Positions 26,127 to 34,241 of a DNA stretch of 64,000 nucleotides are shown here, piece after piece; within the stretch, counting starts at the first letter, position 1, and each line of letters starts with the position of its first letter. Under the pieces are notes generated by a model, which was not told where the DNA came from, did not search any database, and was given only the letters and a program-made list of their open reading frames with translations. Made by a program: the position numbers and the translations under genes. Source of the stretch: Bacteroidales bacterium (lineage in GTDB: Bacteria; Bacteroidota; Bacteroidia; Bacteroidales; WCHB1-69); NCBI GenBank assembly GCA_017962845.1, contig JAGCUN010000042.1, forward strand, positions 1-64,000, read 5' to 3'.

Positions 26127-27113
26127 CTATTTTTCATTATAAATCACGCACAAAAGTGTCTTGCCGACAATAGCCAGCGTGTTTTTGTCGATATGGTCGA
26201 TGTTGTCGTTCATGGTGTGCCAGGTGGCAGGGAAGCCGGTGCCGGTGTTGTCGTCCTGGTGGATGATGTCAATCATCGGGATTCCGGCGATGGTATTCAC
26301 GTAGTAATGGTCGTCGGTGATGGGATGGGCGGCTTCTGCGACGAAAGTGCCGCCGTAGCCGAGCCGTTCAGCAATGTTCCAAACGTGGGTGAGGGTGCTG
26401 CGGGCGTAGGTAGCGGAAATCTGTTCGTAGCGGAACCGTGCTCCCGGTGCCCCTACCATGTCGAGCAGCATGCCGTAGGCGGCATGGTAGCCTTCACGGT
26501 GCGGGTGCTTGGACCAGTATTGCGAGCCGAGTCCCCATGAGTCGCTCTGTCCGTCGCTGCCGTAGTCTTCCACGTCAAAGAAAACAATGTCAACACCTAT
26601 AGTGGGGTGTTTCAGCGACAGCTGGCGGGCCATCTCCAGCAGCACACCCACGCCGCTGGCACCGTCGTTGGCACCGTCGATGGCCTTCTTTTGATTGCCT
26701 TCATCAGGGTCGGCATTGGCCCACGGACGCGAATCCCAGTGCGAAGCCAGCACGATGCGCACGGGATTCTCCGGCGCGAAACTTCCTATCAGGTTGCAAC
26801 TCTGCAGTTTGGTGCCATCAAAAGCGGTGGCGGTGAACTCCTGCGCAATCACGGTGTCGCAAAATTCTGCTAATTTGCTCTTTAGGTAAGCCGCACATTG
26901 GCGATGCGCCTCCGTGTTGGGCACCCGCGGACCAAAATCCGTCTGAGCCTTCACAAAATAAAAGGCCGAGTCGGCATCGAAAGCAGGGGCTTCCAATGGG
27001 GTATCTTCTACTTCAGTGTTTTCTCCACCTTTCTTCTTGTCGCGATCACAGGCGACCAGGAGTAATGATACAAGTATTGAAATACAGAAAGTTACAAATA
27101 TATAACGCTTCAT
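26127..27113 (-). CDS. M28-family glutaminyl-peptide cyclotransferase, lipoprotein
   Basis: The 328-residue product has a lipoprotein signal (LLLVAC, C22) and a zinc-dependent M28 fold close to animal-type (type II) glutaminyl cyclase: ASHWDSRPWANADPDEG, then IDGANDGASGVGVLLEM (D150), FFDVEDYGSDG (E182), HPITDDHYYVNT (H269) and FPATWHTMNDNIDHID. The single Asp/Glu/His metal set and the WHT motif fit the cyclase better than a two-zinc aminopeptidase. Such enzymes turn N-terminal Gln into pyroglutamate. Most exported proteins in this window would begin with Gln, which supplies substrates. It sits between pdxA (six bases) and lysC (five bases). Aminopeptidase activity is the alternative. Confidence 0.82.
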   Translation of the reverse strand: MKRYIFVTFCISILVSLLLVACDRDKKKGGENTEVEDTPLEAPAFDADSAFYFVKAQTDFGPRVPNTEAHRQCAAYLKSKLAEFCDTVIAQEFTATAFDGTKLQSCNLIGSFAPENPVRIVLASHWDSRPWANADPDEGNQKKAIDGANDGASGVGVLLEMARQLSLKHPTIGVDIVFFDVEDYGSDGQSDSWGLGSQYWSKHPHREGYHAAYGMLLDMVGAPGARFRYEQISATYARSTLTHVWNIAERLGYGGTFVAEAAHPITDDHYYVNTIAGIPMIDIIHQDDNTGTGFPATWHTMNDNIDHIDKNTLAIVGKTLLCVIYNEK

Positions 27114-27119
27114 ACTCTG

Positions 27120-28145
27120 CTATTTTTTGGCATATTGTTGGTACTCTTTGCGGTTCTTGAGAATGTCGATGGCGAGGTAGATGGCGTTGCGCATCGACTC
27201 GCACTGTGCCACATTCTTGCCAGCGATGTCGAAAGCAGTGCCGTGAGCCGGAGAGGTGCGTACGATGGGCAGTCCGGCGGTGAAATTCACCCCTTCGCCG
27301 TGCGAAATCATCTTGAACGGAATCATGCCCTGGTCGTGGTACATGGCCAGAATGGCGTCGAATTTGGCATAGTTGCCGCTGCCGAAAAGTCCGTCGGCAG
27401 GGAAGGGGCCGAAGGCGTTAATCTTCTCATTGAAAGCCTGTTGGATGGCTGGCGCGATAATTTCTTGGTCCTCTTTCCCAATCAGTCCGTTGTCGCCGGC
27501 ATGGGGATTGAGCGAAAGTACCGCGATGGTGGGATTCGTGCAGGCGAAATCCACCTTCAAGGTCTGCTGCAAGGTCTTCAACTTTTTGACAATCAGTTCG
27601 GTAGTGAGTACCTTCGAGACTTCCTCTATCGGCAGGTGGTTGGTGGCGAAGGCGATGCGACACCCTTCGGTTACCATCATCATCATGGCATTCTGAGAGG
27701 AAAATTGCTTGGCGAAAAATTCGGTGTGACCATTGAAGTGGAAGGTGTCTGATTGGATGTCGGCCTTGCAGATGGGAGCGGTTACAATGGCATCTATCAA
27801 TTGTGCTTTCAAATCTTTACAAGCGTTTGTTAAAGCTAATTCTGAAAGCCTTCCTGCCTCTTTGGAGGGCGTTCCAGGCTCCACTTTCACCTCCTGCTCG
27901 AAGATGTTGATGAGGTAGTTTTTGTTCTTGTTGATCTGTTCCACCTTGCGGCATACCTGCATCGAGAAGTCCTGAAGGTTGAAAAGACTCTTGTAGAAAC
28001 TGGCGGCCTTGGCGGCGCCATAGACCACTGGCGAGCAGAGTTCCAGCATCTTCGGGTCGTTCAAAGCCTTCATGATGACCTCGTAACCGATGCCGTTGTA
28101 GTCGCCGTGGGTGATTCCGATTCTGAAAAGATTGTTTTCGCTCAT
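27120..28145 (-). CDS. pdxA: 4-hydroxythreonine-4-phosphate dehydrogenase PdxA
   Basis: Oxidises 4-phosphohydroxy-threonine in the DXP-dependent route to pyridoxal phosphate. The 341-residue product opens RIGITHGDYNGIGYEVI and contains TAPICKADIQSDTFHFNGH with a metal-binding His, AMYHDQGMIPFKMI, and VRTSPAHGTAFDIAG, all diagnostic. It is the first gene of the run pdxA, glutaminyl cyclase, aspartate kinase, peroxidase, adenosyltransferase. The gap to hflX upstream is 49 bases with no -7 element, so it may be read from the hflX promoter. Confidence 0.95.
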   Translation of the reverse strand: MSENNLFRIGITHGDYNGIGYEVIMKALNDPKMLELCSPVVYGAAKAASFYKSLFNLQDFSMQVCRKVEQINKNKNYLINIFEQEVKVEPGTPSKEAGRLSELALTNACKDLKAQLIDAIVTAPICKADIQSDTFHFNGHTEFFAKQFSSQNAMMMMVTEGCRIAFATNHLPIEEVSKVLTTELIVKKLKTLQQTLKVDFACTNPTIAVLSLNPHAGDNGLIGKEDQEIIAPAIQQAFNEKINAFGPFPADGLFGSGNYAKFDAILAMYHDQGMIPFKMISHGEGVNFTAGLPIVRTSPAHGTAFDIAGKNVAQCESMRNAIYLAIDILKNRKEYQQYAKK

Positions 28146-28194
28146 AATAGTTGTTTTCTGTTGTAGTTCAGTTGTTTATGATGAAAAAGAGGAA

Positions 28195-29409
28195 CTATTC
28201 TTCCTCAATAATGTCGTATAAAAAGTTGTTGTAAGGATAAATCTGGATGTGCAATTTCTTGATCTCTTCATACAAAACACGCTTCATCTCATCCAAGTTT
28301 TCTTTGGTCTTGGCAGAAATGAAGAGGGTTTTATGACTCATCTTCGCCATCCAGGTCTGTTTGAGCTCCTCCAAAGTGATGTTTTCCTTCGTGCGTGGCG
28401 TGAGGTCGTCAGGTGACTTCTCAATCCATTTATAATTATCTATCTTATTGAAAATCACGATGACAGGTTTGTCGCCTGCGCCAATTTCTTGCAGAGTCTG
28501 GTTCACAATGGCGATCTGTTCCTCAAAATCGGGATGGCTGATGTCGATGACATGTAGGATGAGGTCGGTCTCGCGGATTTCATCGAGGGTGGATTTGAAG
28601 GATTCCACGAGGCTGTGGGGCAGTTTGCGTATAAATCCCACAGTATCAGAGAGTAGGAAGGGAAGGTTGTCGATGACCACCTTGCGGACAGTGGTGTCAA
28701 GGGTGGCGAAAAGCTTGTTTTCGGCAAAGACATTCGACTTGCTGATCAGGTTCATCAGGGTGGATTTGCCCACATTGGTATAGCCCACGAGGGCGACACG
28801 CACGAACTGCTCGCGGTGGCTGCGCTGGGTGAGCTTCTGACGGTCAATATCTGCCAACTTTCTCTTCAACAATGAAATACGATCTCGAATGATACGACGG
28901 TCGGTCTCAATCTCCTTCTCGCCAGGGCCTCTCATACCGATACCGCCACGCTGTTTCTGCAAGTGAGTCCACATGCCCGTCAGTCGGGGTAGAAGATACT
29001 GGTACTGAGCTAATTCCACCTGCACTTTGGAGTGCGCTGTCTGGGCGCGCTTGGCGAAAATGTCAAGAATGAGGTGGGTGCGATCCATCACCTTGCAGTG
29101 CAAAACTGCCTCCACATTACGCAGTTGCGACGGACTCAGCTCGTCGTCGAAAACCGCGAGGTCAATGGCGTTCTCTTTGACATACTCCGCCACCTCCTCC
29201 AGCTTGCCGCTGCCCAAGTAGGTCTTGGGGTCAGGGTAGGGAAGGTTTTGGGTGAATCGTTTTTGGGCGACGCCGCCCGCTGTGTCGAGCAAAAATGCCA
29301 GTTCGTCCAAGTATTCCTCCACGCGCTCCATGCCGTGCGATGGAGTGGCAACTGCCACAAGCACCGCAGTTTCCATCTCGCTTCCTATGGTCTCTTTCGT
29401 TTTCTCCAT
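28195..29409 (-). CDS. hflX: Ribosome-associated GTPase HflX
   Basis: GTPase that binds the 50S subunit and can split stalled ribosomes. From ATG 29407-29409 the product is 404 residues. It has the HflX N-terminal domain with VFDDELSPSQLRN, the glycine-rich LPRLTGMWTHLQKQRGG linker and GMRGPGEKEIETDRR, then a Ras-like G domain: G1 GYTNVGKSTLM, G3 DTVGFI, G4 NKID, G5 SAKT. A TTG at 29430 is also in frame but falls inside the -7 element at 29427-29435, so the ATG is the start. The gene is divergent from the thioesterase gene. Confidence 0.95.
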   Translation of the reverse strand: MEKTKETIGSEMETAVLVAVATPSHGMERVEEYLDELAFLLDTAGGVAQKRFTQNLPYPDPKTYLGSGKLEEVAEYVKENAIDLAVFDDELSPSQLRNVEAVLHCKVMDRTHLILDIFAKRAQTAHSKVQVELAQYQYLLPRLTGMWTHLQKQRGGIGMRGPGEKEIETDRRIIRDRISLLKRKLADIDRQKLTQRSHREQFVRVALVGYTNVGKSTLMNLISKSNVFAENKLFATLDTTVRKVVIDNLPFLLSDTVGFIRKLPHSLVESFKSTLDEIRETDLILHVIDISHPDFEEQIAIVNQTLQEIGAGDKPVIVIFNKIDNYKWIEKSPDDLTPRTKENITLEELKQTWMAKMSHKTLFISAKTKENLDEMKRVLYEEIKKLHIQIYPYNNFLYDIIEEE

Positions 29410-29426
29410 ATACTCAATTTGCGAGT

Positions 29427-29435
29427 GCAAAAGTA
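29427..29435 (-). promoter_or_regulatory. Bacteroidota -7 element for hflX
   Basis: Minus-strand TACTTTTGC, 18 bases upstream of the hflX ATG and about 14 bases from the divergent element at 29449. Confidence 0.5.
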
Positions 29436-29448
29436 ATATTTTTTAATG

Positions 29449-29456
29449 TATATTTG
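29449..29456 (+). promoter_or_regulatory. Bacteroidota -7 element for the acyl-ACP thioesterase gene
   Basis: TATATTTG followed by CA, 18 bases before the ATG at 29475. Confidence 0.5.
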
Positions 29457-29474
29457 CACGCAATTTTATGGACT

Positions 29475-30245
29475 ATGGAAAATTCTTCCGTATTTACACA
29501 ACAGTTTGACATTCAGTCACATCATATAGGTCCTGACTTCGAAGTTTCGCTTCAGTATTTGTTAGGATGTATGCAAACTACTGCCGACCTGCACGTGGAC
29601 AGCCACCATCTCGGCTGGAAAGACCTGCACGCGAAGGGATGCTTCTGGGCGATCTATCGTATGGGACTGCGCATCAACCGTTTGCCGCGAAAATACGACC
29701 ATATCATCGTCAAAACATGGGCAAATCCGCCACAGGGCATCTTCCAGCCCCGTAGTTTTGAAGTGGTTGATCCTCAGGGAGATGTCTATCTCCAAGCCCA
29801 GTCCCTGTGGATTATCTTGGAGGATAAGACTTTCCATCCTATCAATATCGACACGGTTATGGACACCGATGTGATTTCGGCGCTCGGCGGCAACCAGCCG
29901 TTTCCCATTCCGCTCAAAGTGCCTCTTTCTAAAGGAGATATGGCCTTTCCGACCGTCACCCGCGATGTGCTGTATTCCGACATTGATACCAACATACACG
30001 TGAATAACACGGTGTATGTGCGCTGGGTGTTGGACAGCCTCCCTGCTGATTTTTTGCAGGGGCATCAACTGTGCGAGATGATTCTCAACTATGTGCAGCA
30101 GGCCCGCTTGGGCGACCGTTACAACGTGGTTCACACCTCCATGTCGGATGGACGCGTCGCCACCACCATTTCCCGCAATGGCGGCGATGGCGCAGACTTC
30201 TGCAAAATTGTCACCCGCTGGGAGGAAAAGAATCCGTCATGCTAA
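29475..30245 (+). CDS. Acyl-ACP thioesterase
   Basis: Hydrolyses acyl-ACP to release free fatty acid. From ATG 29475 the product is 256 residues and has the double hot-dog layout of the FatA/FatB family: FEVSLQYLLGCMQTTADLH, then LPRKYDHIIVKTWANPP in the first half and YSDIDTNIHVNNTVYVRWVLD in the second, which holds the catalytic Asn/His region. The frame is open upstream to 29295 but that part overlaps hflX and the promoters. It is followed 22 bases later by a lipoprotein gene. Chain-length preference cannot be read from sequence. Confidence 0.9.
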   Translation: MENSSVFTQQFDIQSHHIGPDFEVSLQYLLGCMQTTADLHVDSHHLGWKDLHAKGCFWAIYRMGLRINRLPRKYDHIIVKTWANPPQGIFQPRSFEVVDPQGDVYLQAQSLWIILEDKTFHPINIDTVMDTDVISALGGNQPFPIPLKVPLSKGDMAFPTVTRDVLYSDIDTNIHVNNTVYVRWVLDSLPADFLQGHQLCEMILNYVQQARLGDRYNVVHTSMSDGRVATTISRNGGDGADFCKIVTRWEEKNPSC

Positions 30246-30267
30246 TCTTTTGAAATTTTATACACTG

Positions 30268-31308
30268 ATGAAAAAATATAAATTACTGATTATCTGTTTT
30301 GTAGCTGTGCTGCTGGGACTCACTTCCTGCAGTAAGGACTTTGATTCCAATGCACCTTACGAGGATGTCACGATTGTCTATGGTATCTTGAATCCTGATG
30401 ATCAGGAACATTATATTAAGATTTATAAGGGTTTCATCACCGCCGACAACGCTTACGAGGCGGCCAAAGAGTACGACAGTCTGTACTATTTTGACCAAAT
30501 TGATGTGGTGGTGGAAGAGTATTTGAACAATCGTCTCAACGCCAGCTACCCGTTGGATATGACGACGGATATTCCTCGAGATTTGGAGGGCGATTTTGCT
30601 GCACCGGAGCAGCTGTTATACCATTTTTCGGCAGAGTTGAATCCTGAAGCCTTGTATAAGCTGGTGATTACCAATAAGAAAACGGGTCGTGTGGTAACGG
30701 CCGAGACGGATGTGATTGGCAATTTTTATCTTCGCGCCCCCAGCGACAATACGCTTCAGGTGGGAATCCATAGTACGCAGAATGTGGATGTGAAGTTCGC
30801 CACCCCCAAACATGCTAAGAGCTATGAGGTGTTCCAGACTTTCTACTACATCGAACGTAATCGTATCACACACGAAGAGGTGAGAAAGAGTATCCGTAGG
30901 AAACTCAATAGCGGTGTGGTTCGGGATGGCCTTACCGAGCAGAGCTGCTCGTATATCCCCGCTAACTTGTTGACAGTGATTGCTAACCGAGTGCCGGAAG
31001 ACCCTAATCTCGACCGTTACATTTCGGTTGATTCTGCTTTGTGCTTTGAGGTTTGGGTGGTGAACGACCCCATTTACAACTATGTTTCCAACAATACCAT
31101 TTCCGGCAGTGTGGTGCTTGACAGGCTCGCATATACCAATCTGCAGTGTGCTGACGACACTCGCGTGGCAGGGGTCGTCGGGTCGCGTCGCAGTGTTTGC
31201 GGCTGGCATGGTATTACCACCGCATCACAGAATGAACTGGTTCGAGGCGAAATAACTGGTCGTCTCAACTTCCACTACGACTACGAGTATCTGGAATTAG
31301 AGCATTGA
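30268..31308 (+). CDS. Lipoprotein of unknown function
   Basis: From ATG 30268 the product is 346 residues with a lipoprotein signal (LGLTSC, C21) followed by acidic residues (SKDFDS), suggesting an outer-membrane lipoprotein. The body opens YEDVTIVYGILNPDDQEHY and is beta-rich. It resembles a group of Bacteroidota lipoproteins that may belong to DUF4249, but I cannot confirm the family. The start at 30268 is chosen because the earlier frame (from 30091) runs inside the thioesterase gene. The tandem 9-mer repeat lies just downstream. Confidence 0.75.
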   Translation: MKKYKLLIICFVAVLLGLTSCSKDFDSNAPYEDVTIVYGILNPDDQEHYIKIYKGFITADNAYEAAKEYDSLYYFDQIDVVVEEYLNNRLNASYPLDMTTDIPRDLEGDFAAPEQLLYHFSAELNPEALYKLVITNKKTGRVVTAETDVIGNFYLRAPSDNTLQVGIHSTQNVDVKFATPKHAKSYEVFQTFYYIERNRITHEEVRKSIRRKLNSGVVRDGLTEQSCSYIPANLLTVIANRVPEDPNLDRYISVDSALCFEVWVVNDPIYNYVSNNTISGSVVLDRLAYTNLQCADDTRVAGVVGSRRSVCGWHGITTASQNELVRGEITGRLNFHYDYEYLELEH

Positions 31309-31327
31309 GAATAATGCCCTGAATCAT

Positions 31328-31369
31328 TTATCAACAATTTACTAACAGGTTCTCAACAGGTTTTCAACA
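31328..31369. repeat. Four DnaA-box-like 9-mers with 11-bp spacing
   Basis: TTATCAACA (31328), TTACTAACA (31339), TTCTCAACA (31350) and TTTTCAACA (31361) start exactly 11 bases apart. The first differs by one base from the DnaA box TTATCCACA; all share TTnnnAACA. They fill the 87-base gap between the stops of two convergent genes. Bases 11 before and 11 after do not match, so the array has four units. Confidence 0.6.
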
Positions 31370-31395
31370 GTTTTTTCTGTCAGCCGGCAGGTCCC

Positions 31396-31887
31396 CTAAT
31401 ACACCTCCATCCACTCGTAGCGGTTGCCTTGGTGCTCGATGAAGCGTACCAGGTCTTCGCGGCGGATGATCAGCGATGCGGTGTTGATACACGGGTGGAA
31501 GCTGACCTTCTCGGCTTGCAGCAAGTTGCTGTCTAAGAATACGATAACATGATGTTCCACATCATTGATGAGACCGAATGGCGTAACCGAGCCGGGCGTT
31601 ACCCCCAGATACTTCATCAGTCGCTGCTCCGAAGCAAAGCTCAATTTACCCTGGTGAAGTTTCTTCTCGATGTCGTGGATGTCCATCACACGGTCGCAGT
31701 CGAGGCACACCAAGTAGTGCTGGTTGCCTTTGTGATTGCGGAAAAAGAGGTTTTTGCAGTGCTTGGCGTCATGCCCCGCCCAATATTGCTTGGCGATTTC
31801 AATGGTGGGTGCGGCGGGATGCTCCAAGTATTCAAAGGGGATGTTCAGTTCCTCTAAAAGCTGGTATAATTTCGGGTCTCCGTTCAT
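31396..31887 (-). CDS. Prolyl-tRNA deacylase (PrdX / YbaK family)
   Basis: Free-standing trans-editing domain that clears alanine mischarged on tRNA-Pro. From ATG 31885-31887 the product is 163 residues: KNLFFRNHKGNQHYLVCLD, then KLSFASEQRLMKYLGVTPG and SVTPFGLINDVEHHVIVFLD, matching the PrdX/ProXp subgroup rather than YbaK proper. A TTG at 31908 is in frame but lies inside the -7 element (31905-31913). The gene is divergent from rluD and convergent with the lipoprotein gene. The substrate is inferred from the subgroup. Confidence 0.88.
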   Translation of the reverse strand: MNGDPKLYQLLEELNIPFEYLEHPAAPTIEIAKQYWAGHDAKHCKNLFFRNHKGNQHYLVCLDCDRVMDIHDIEKKLHQGKLSFASEQRLMKYLGVTPGSVTPFGLINDVEHHVIVFLDSNLLQAEKVSFHPCINTASLIIRREDLVRFIEHQGNRYEWMEVY

Positions 31888-31904
31888 GGTTGCGGTTTTG
31901 GGAT

Positions 31905-31913
31905 GCAAAAATA
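31905..31913 (-). promoter_or_regulatory. Bacteroidota -7 element for prdX
   Basis: Minus-strand TATTTTTGC, 18 bases upstream of the ATG at 31887. Confidence 0.5.
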
Positions 31914-31935
31914 CAAATTATTGCCAACATTTTTG

Positions 31936-31943
31936 TATCTTTG
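31936..31943 (+). promoter_or_regulatory. Bacteroidota -7 element for rluD
   Basis: TATCTTTG followed by CC, 18 bases before the ATG at 31962; divergent from the prdX element 22 bases away. Confidence 0.55.
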
Positions 31944-31961
31944 CCCGCTTATTTTTGAAGT

Positions 31962-33023
31962 ATGGAAAATGATGAAATTTTAGAGGAGACTAGCGGCGAA
32001 AAAGAGGAATTGTTCGAACATTTTCGCTTTGTGGTGGATCCTGGCACGGAAATCGTCCGGCTCGACCGTTACCTCACCAACCTGATGGCGCACACCTCGC
32101 GCAACCGCATCCAGCAGGCTGCCAAGGCCGACTGTATTCTGGTGAACGACAAGCCCGTCAAGTCGAACTACCGTGTCCATCCCCGCGATGTCATCAGCAT
32201 TCTGCTGCCTCGTCCTGTCCATGTGTTTGAGCTGGTTGCGGAGGATATCCCGTTGGACATCGTCTATGAGGACGAGGATGTTATCCTCATCAACAAGCCT
32301 GCCGGCATGGTGGTGCATCCCGCCGTTGGCAACTTCACGGGCACGCTCGTCAACGCGCTGCTGTGGCACTTCCTAGGTCAGCGCAACGCCGCCGGCGAGG
32401 AGGTGAAACCGCTGCTGGTGCATCGTATCGATAAGAACACCTCCGGCATCATGATTGTGGCCAAGTCGGAAATCGCCCAGATGAAACTGGCCGCCAATTT
32501 CTTCGAGCACACCATCGACCGCCGCTACCAGGCCCTCGTGTGGGGCGACTTCCCCGAAGACGAAGGCACTGTGGTGGGCAATGTGGGCCGCAACCCGCAG
32601 AATCGTATGGTGATGACCGTCTTCCCCGAGGGCAGCGAGCAGGGCAAACATGCCGTGACCCATTACCGCGTCATCGAGCGTTTCGGCTATGTCACCCTCA
32701 TCGAGTGCCGACTCGAGACCGGCCGTACCCACCAGATTCGCGTCCACATGAAGCATATCGGCCACCCGCTCTTCAACGATGAGAGCTATGGCGGCAACGA
32801 GATCCTGAAAGGCACCACCTTCACCAAGTACAAGCAGTTTGTCAACAACTGCTTCAAGGTGCTGCCTCGTCAGGCGCTCCATGCCAAGTCGTTAGGCTTC
32901 GTACACCCCGTGACGGGAAGGTATATGCTGTTCGACTCCGACCTGCCGGCCGACATGGCAGAGGCATTGGATAAATGGCGCAACTATGCGAAGCATAAAC
33001 AGTTGGAAGAGGATGATGAGTAG
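31962..33023 (+). CDS. rluD: 23S rRNA pseudouridine synthase RluD-like
   Basis: Converts uridines in 23S rRNA (helix 69 in E. coli) to pseudouridine. The 353-residue product has an S4 RNA-binding domain (about 32-90, RLDRYLTNLM), the INKPAGMVVHPAVGN motif, and the catalytic aspartate D157 in HRIDKNTSGIMIVAK. ETGRTHQIRVHMKHIGHPL follows. Length and domain order fit RluD rather than RluA or RluC, but the exact target is inferred. A -7 element precedes it, and rlmI follows by 24 bases. Confidence 0.9.
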   Translation: MENDEILEETSGEKEELFEHFRFVVDPGTEIVRLDRYLTNLMAHTSRNRIQQAAKADCILVNDKPVKSNYRVHPRDVISILLPRPVHVFELVAEDIPLDIVYEDEDVILINKPAGMVVHPAVGNFTGTLVNALLWHFLGQRNAAGEEVKPLLVHRIDKNTSGIMIVAKSEIAQMKLAANFFEHTIDRRYQALVWGDFPEDEGTVVGNVGRNPQNRMVMTVFPEGSEQGKHAVTHYRVIERFGYVTLIECRLETGRTHQIRVHMKHIGHPLFNDESYGGNEILKGTTFTKYKQFVNNCFKVLPRQALHAKSLGFVHPVTGRYMLFDSDLPADMAEALDKWRNYAKHKQLEEDDE

Positions 33024-33047
33024 TTTTTATTAGAAAATTTTTCAATA

Positions 33048-34235
33048 ATGAAAAAAATAATCCTGCAAAAAGGAAAAGAAAAGTCGCTGCAACGCTTCCA
33101 CCCATGGGTGTTCTCTGGCGCGGTGGCCAAGAAGGACAAGACGTTGGCCGATGGCGATGTGGTGGCTGTTTACAACTACGATGGGCAGTTTATGGCGGTG
33201 GGACATTACCACAACAGCTCCACCTGCGTCAAGATTTTCAGTTTTGAGGAGGTGGAACCCGACGAGGTATTCTGGCGCGAGAAGGTGCGCCAAGCGGTGA
33301 TGCTGCGCCGGCAGTTGGGACTGATGGACAATCCCCGCACCACCTGCTGCCGCCTCGTCAACGGGGAGGGCGACTATCTGCCCGGACTGATTGTGGACTG
33401 GTTCGATGGCAATATTGTGCTGCAGTTCCACTCCTACGGCATGTACCTGCTGCGCGACCTGCTGGTCAAGATTTTTATCGACCTGTTTGGCGACAAAGTA
33501 CATTCTATTTACGACAAGAGTGTGGCGACACTGCCCGAGGTGGCCGGTTTTGAGCCGGTGGATGAGTGCCTGTACGGCAGTTTCGACGATGTGCTGGTGC
33601 GCGAGAACGGCATCCCGTATTATATTGACATTGTGAATGGACAGAAAACAGGATTCTTTCTCGACCAGCGCGAGAGCCGCAAGCTGGTAGGCGAGTTTTC
33701 CGCAGGTCGCAAGGTGCTCAACCTGTTCTGCTATACTGGCGGTTTCTCGGCCTATGCCCTGGCCAATGGCGCGACGCATGTCGATTCGGTGGACATCTCC
33801 AAAAAGGCCATCGAGTTTGTGGAGCGCAACATTGCGGAATTGGGTCAAGAATATCTCGCCAAACACACCTCCTACGCCGAGAATGTGTTTGACTTTTTCG
33901 AGCATACGCCCGACCAGAGTTATGATGTGATTGTGCTCGACCCGCCCGCTTTCGCCAAGCACCACAAGGTGAAAGACCAGGGCGTAAAGGGGTATCGCAA
34001 CCTCAACCGCAAGGCGATGCAGAAGGTGAAGCCGGGCGGTTTTCTGTTCACCTTCTCCTGCTCGCAGGCGGTGTCGCACGATGACTTCCAGACCATCGTC
34101 TTTTCGGCCGCTGCCATGGAGGGCAAGCGCATCCGGGTGCTGCGCCATCTCGAGGCCGGTCCCGACCACCCCGTTGATATTTTCCATCCCGAGGGAAGCT
34201 ACCTGAAGGGATTGCTGGTATATGTTGAAAAATAA
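33048..34235 (+). CDS. rlmI: 23S rRNA (cytosine) methyltransferase, RlmI family
   Basis: SAM-dependent methyltransferase for a 5-methylcytosine in 23S rRNA (m5C1962 in E. coli). The 395-residue product has an N-terminal PUA domain (KEKSLQRFHPWVFSGAV), a linker with NGQKTGFFLDQRESR, and a class I fold: motif I LNLFCYTGGFSAYALANGA, acidic loop VDSVDIS, catalytic loop VIVLDPPAFAKH, and a Cys in FTFSCSQAVSHDDF. The ATG at 33048 is 24 bases after the rluD stop, and the thioredoxin gene follows by six bases, so these three likely form one transcript. Confidence 0.92.
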   Translation: MKKIILQKGKEKSLQRFHPWVFSGAVAKKDKTLADGDVVAVYNYDGQFMAVGHYHNSSTCVKIFSFEEVEPDEVFWREKVRQAVMLRRQLGLMDNPRTTCCRLVNGEGDYLPGLIVDWFDGNIVLQFHSYGMYLLRDLLVKIFIDLFGDKVHSIYDKSVATLPEVAGFEPVDECLYGSFDDVLVRENGIPYYIDIVNGQKTGFFLDQRESRKLVGEFSAGRKVLNLFCYTGGFSAYALANGATHVDSVDISKKAIEFVERNIAELGQEYLAKHTSYAENVFDFFEHTPDQSYDVIVLDPPAFAKHHKVKDQGVKGYRNLNRKAMQKVKPGGFLFTFSCSQAVSHDDFQTIVFSAAAMEGKRIRVLRHLEAGPDHPVDIFHPEGSYLKGLLVYVEK

Positions 34236-34241
34236 ATCATT

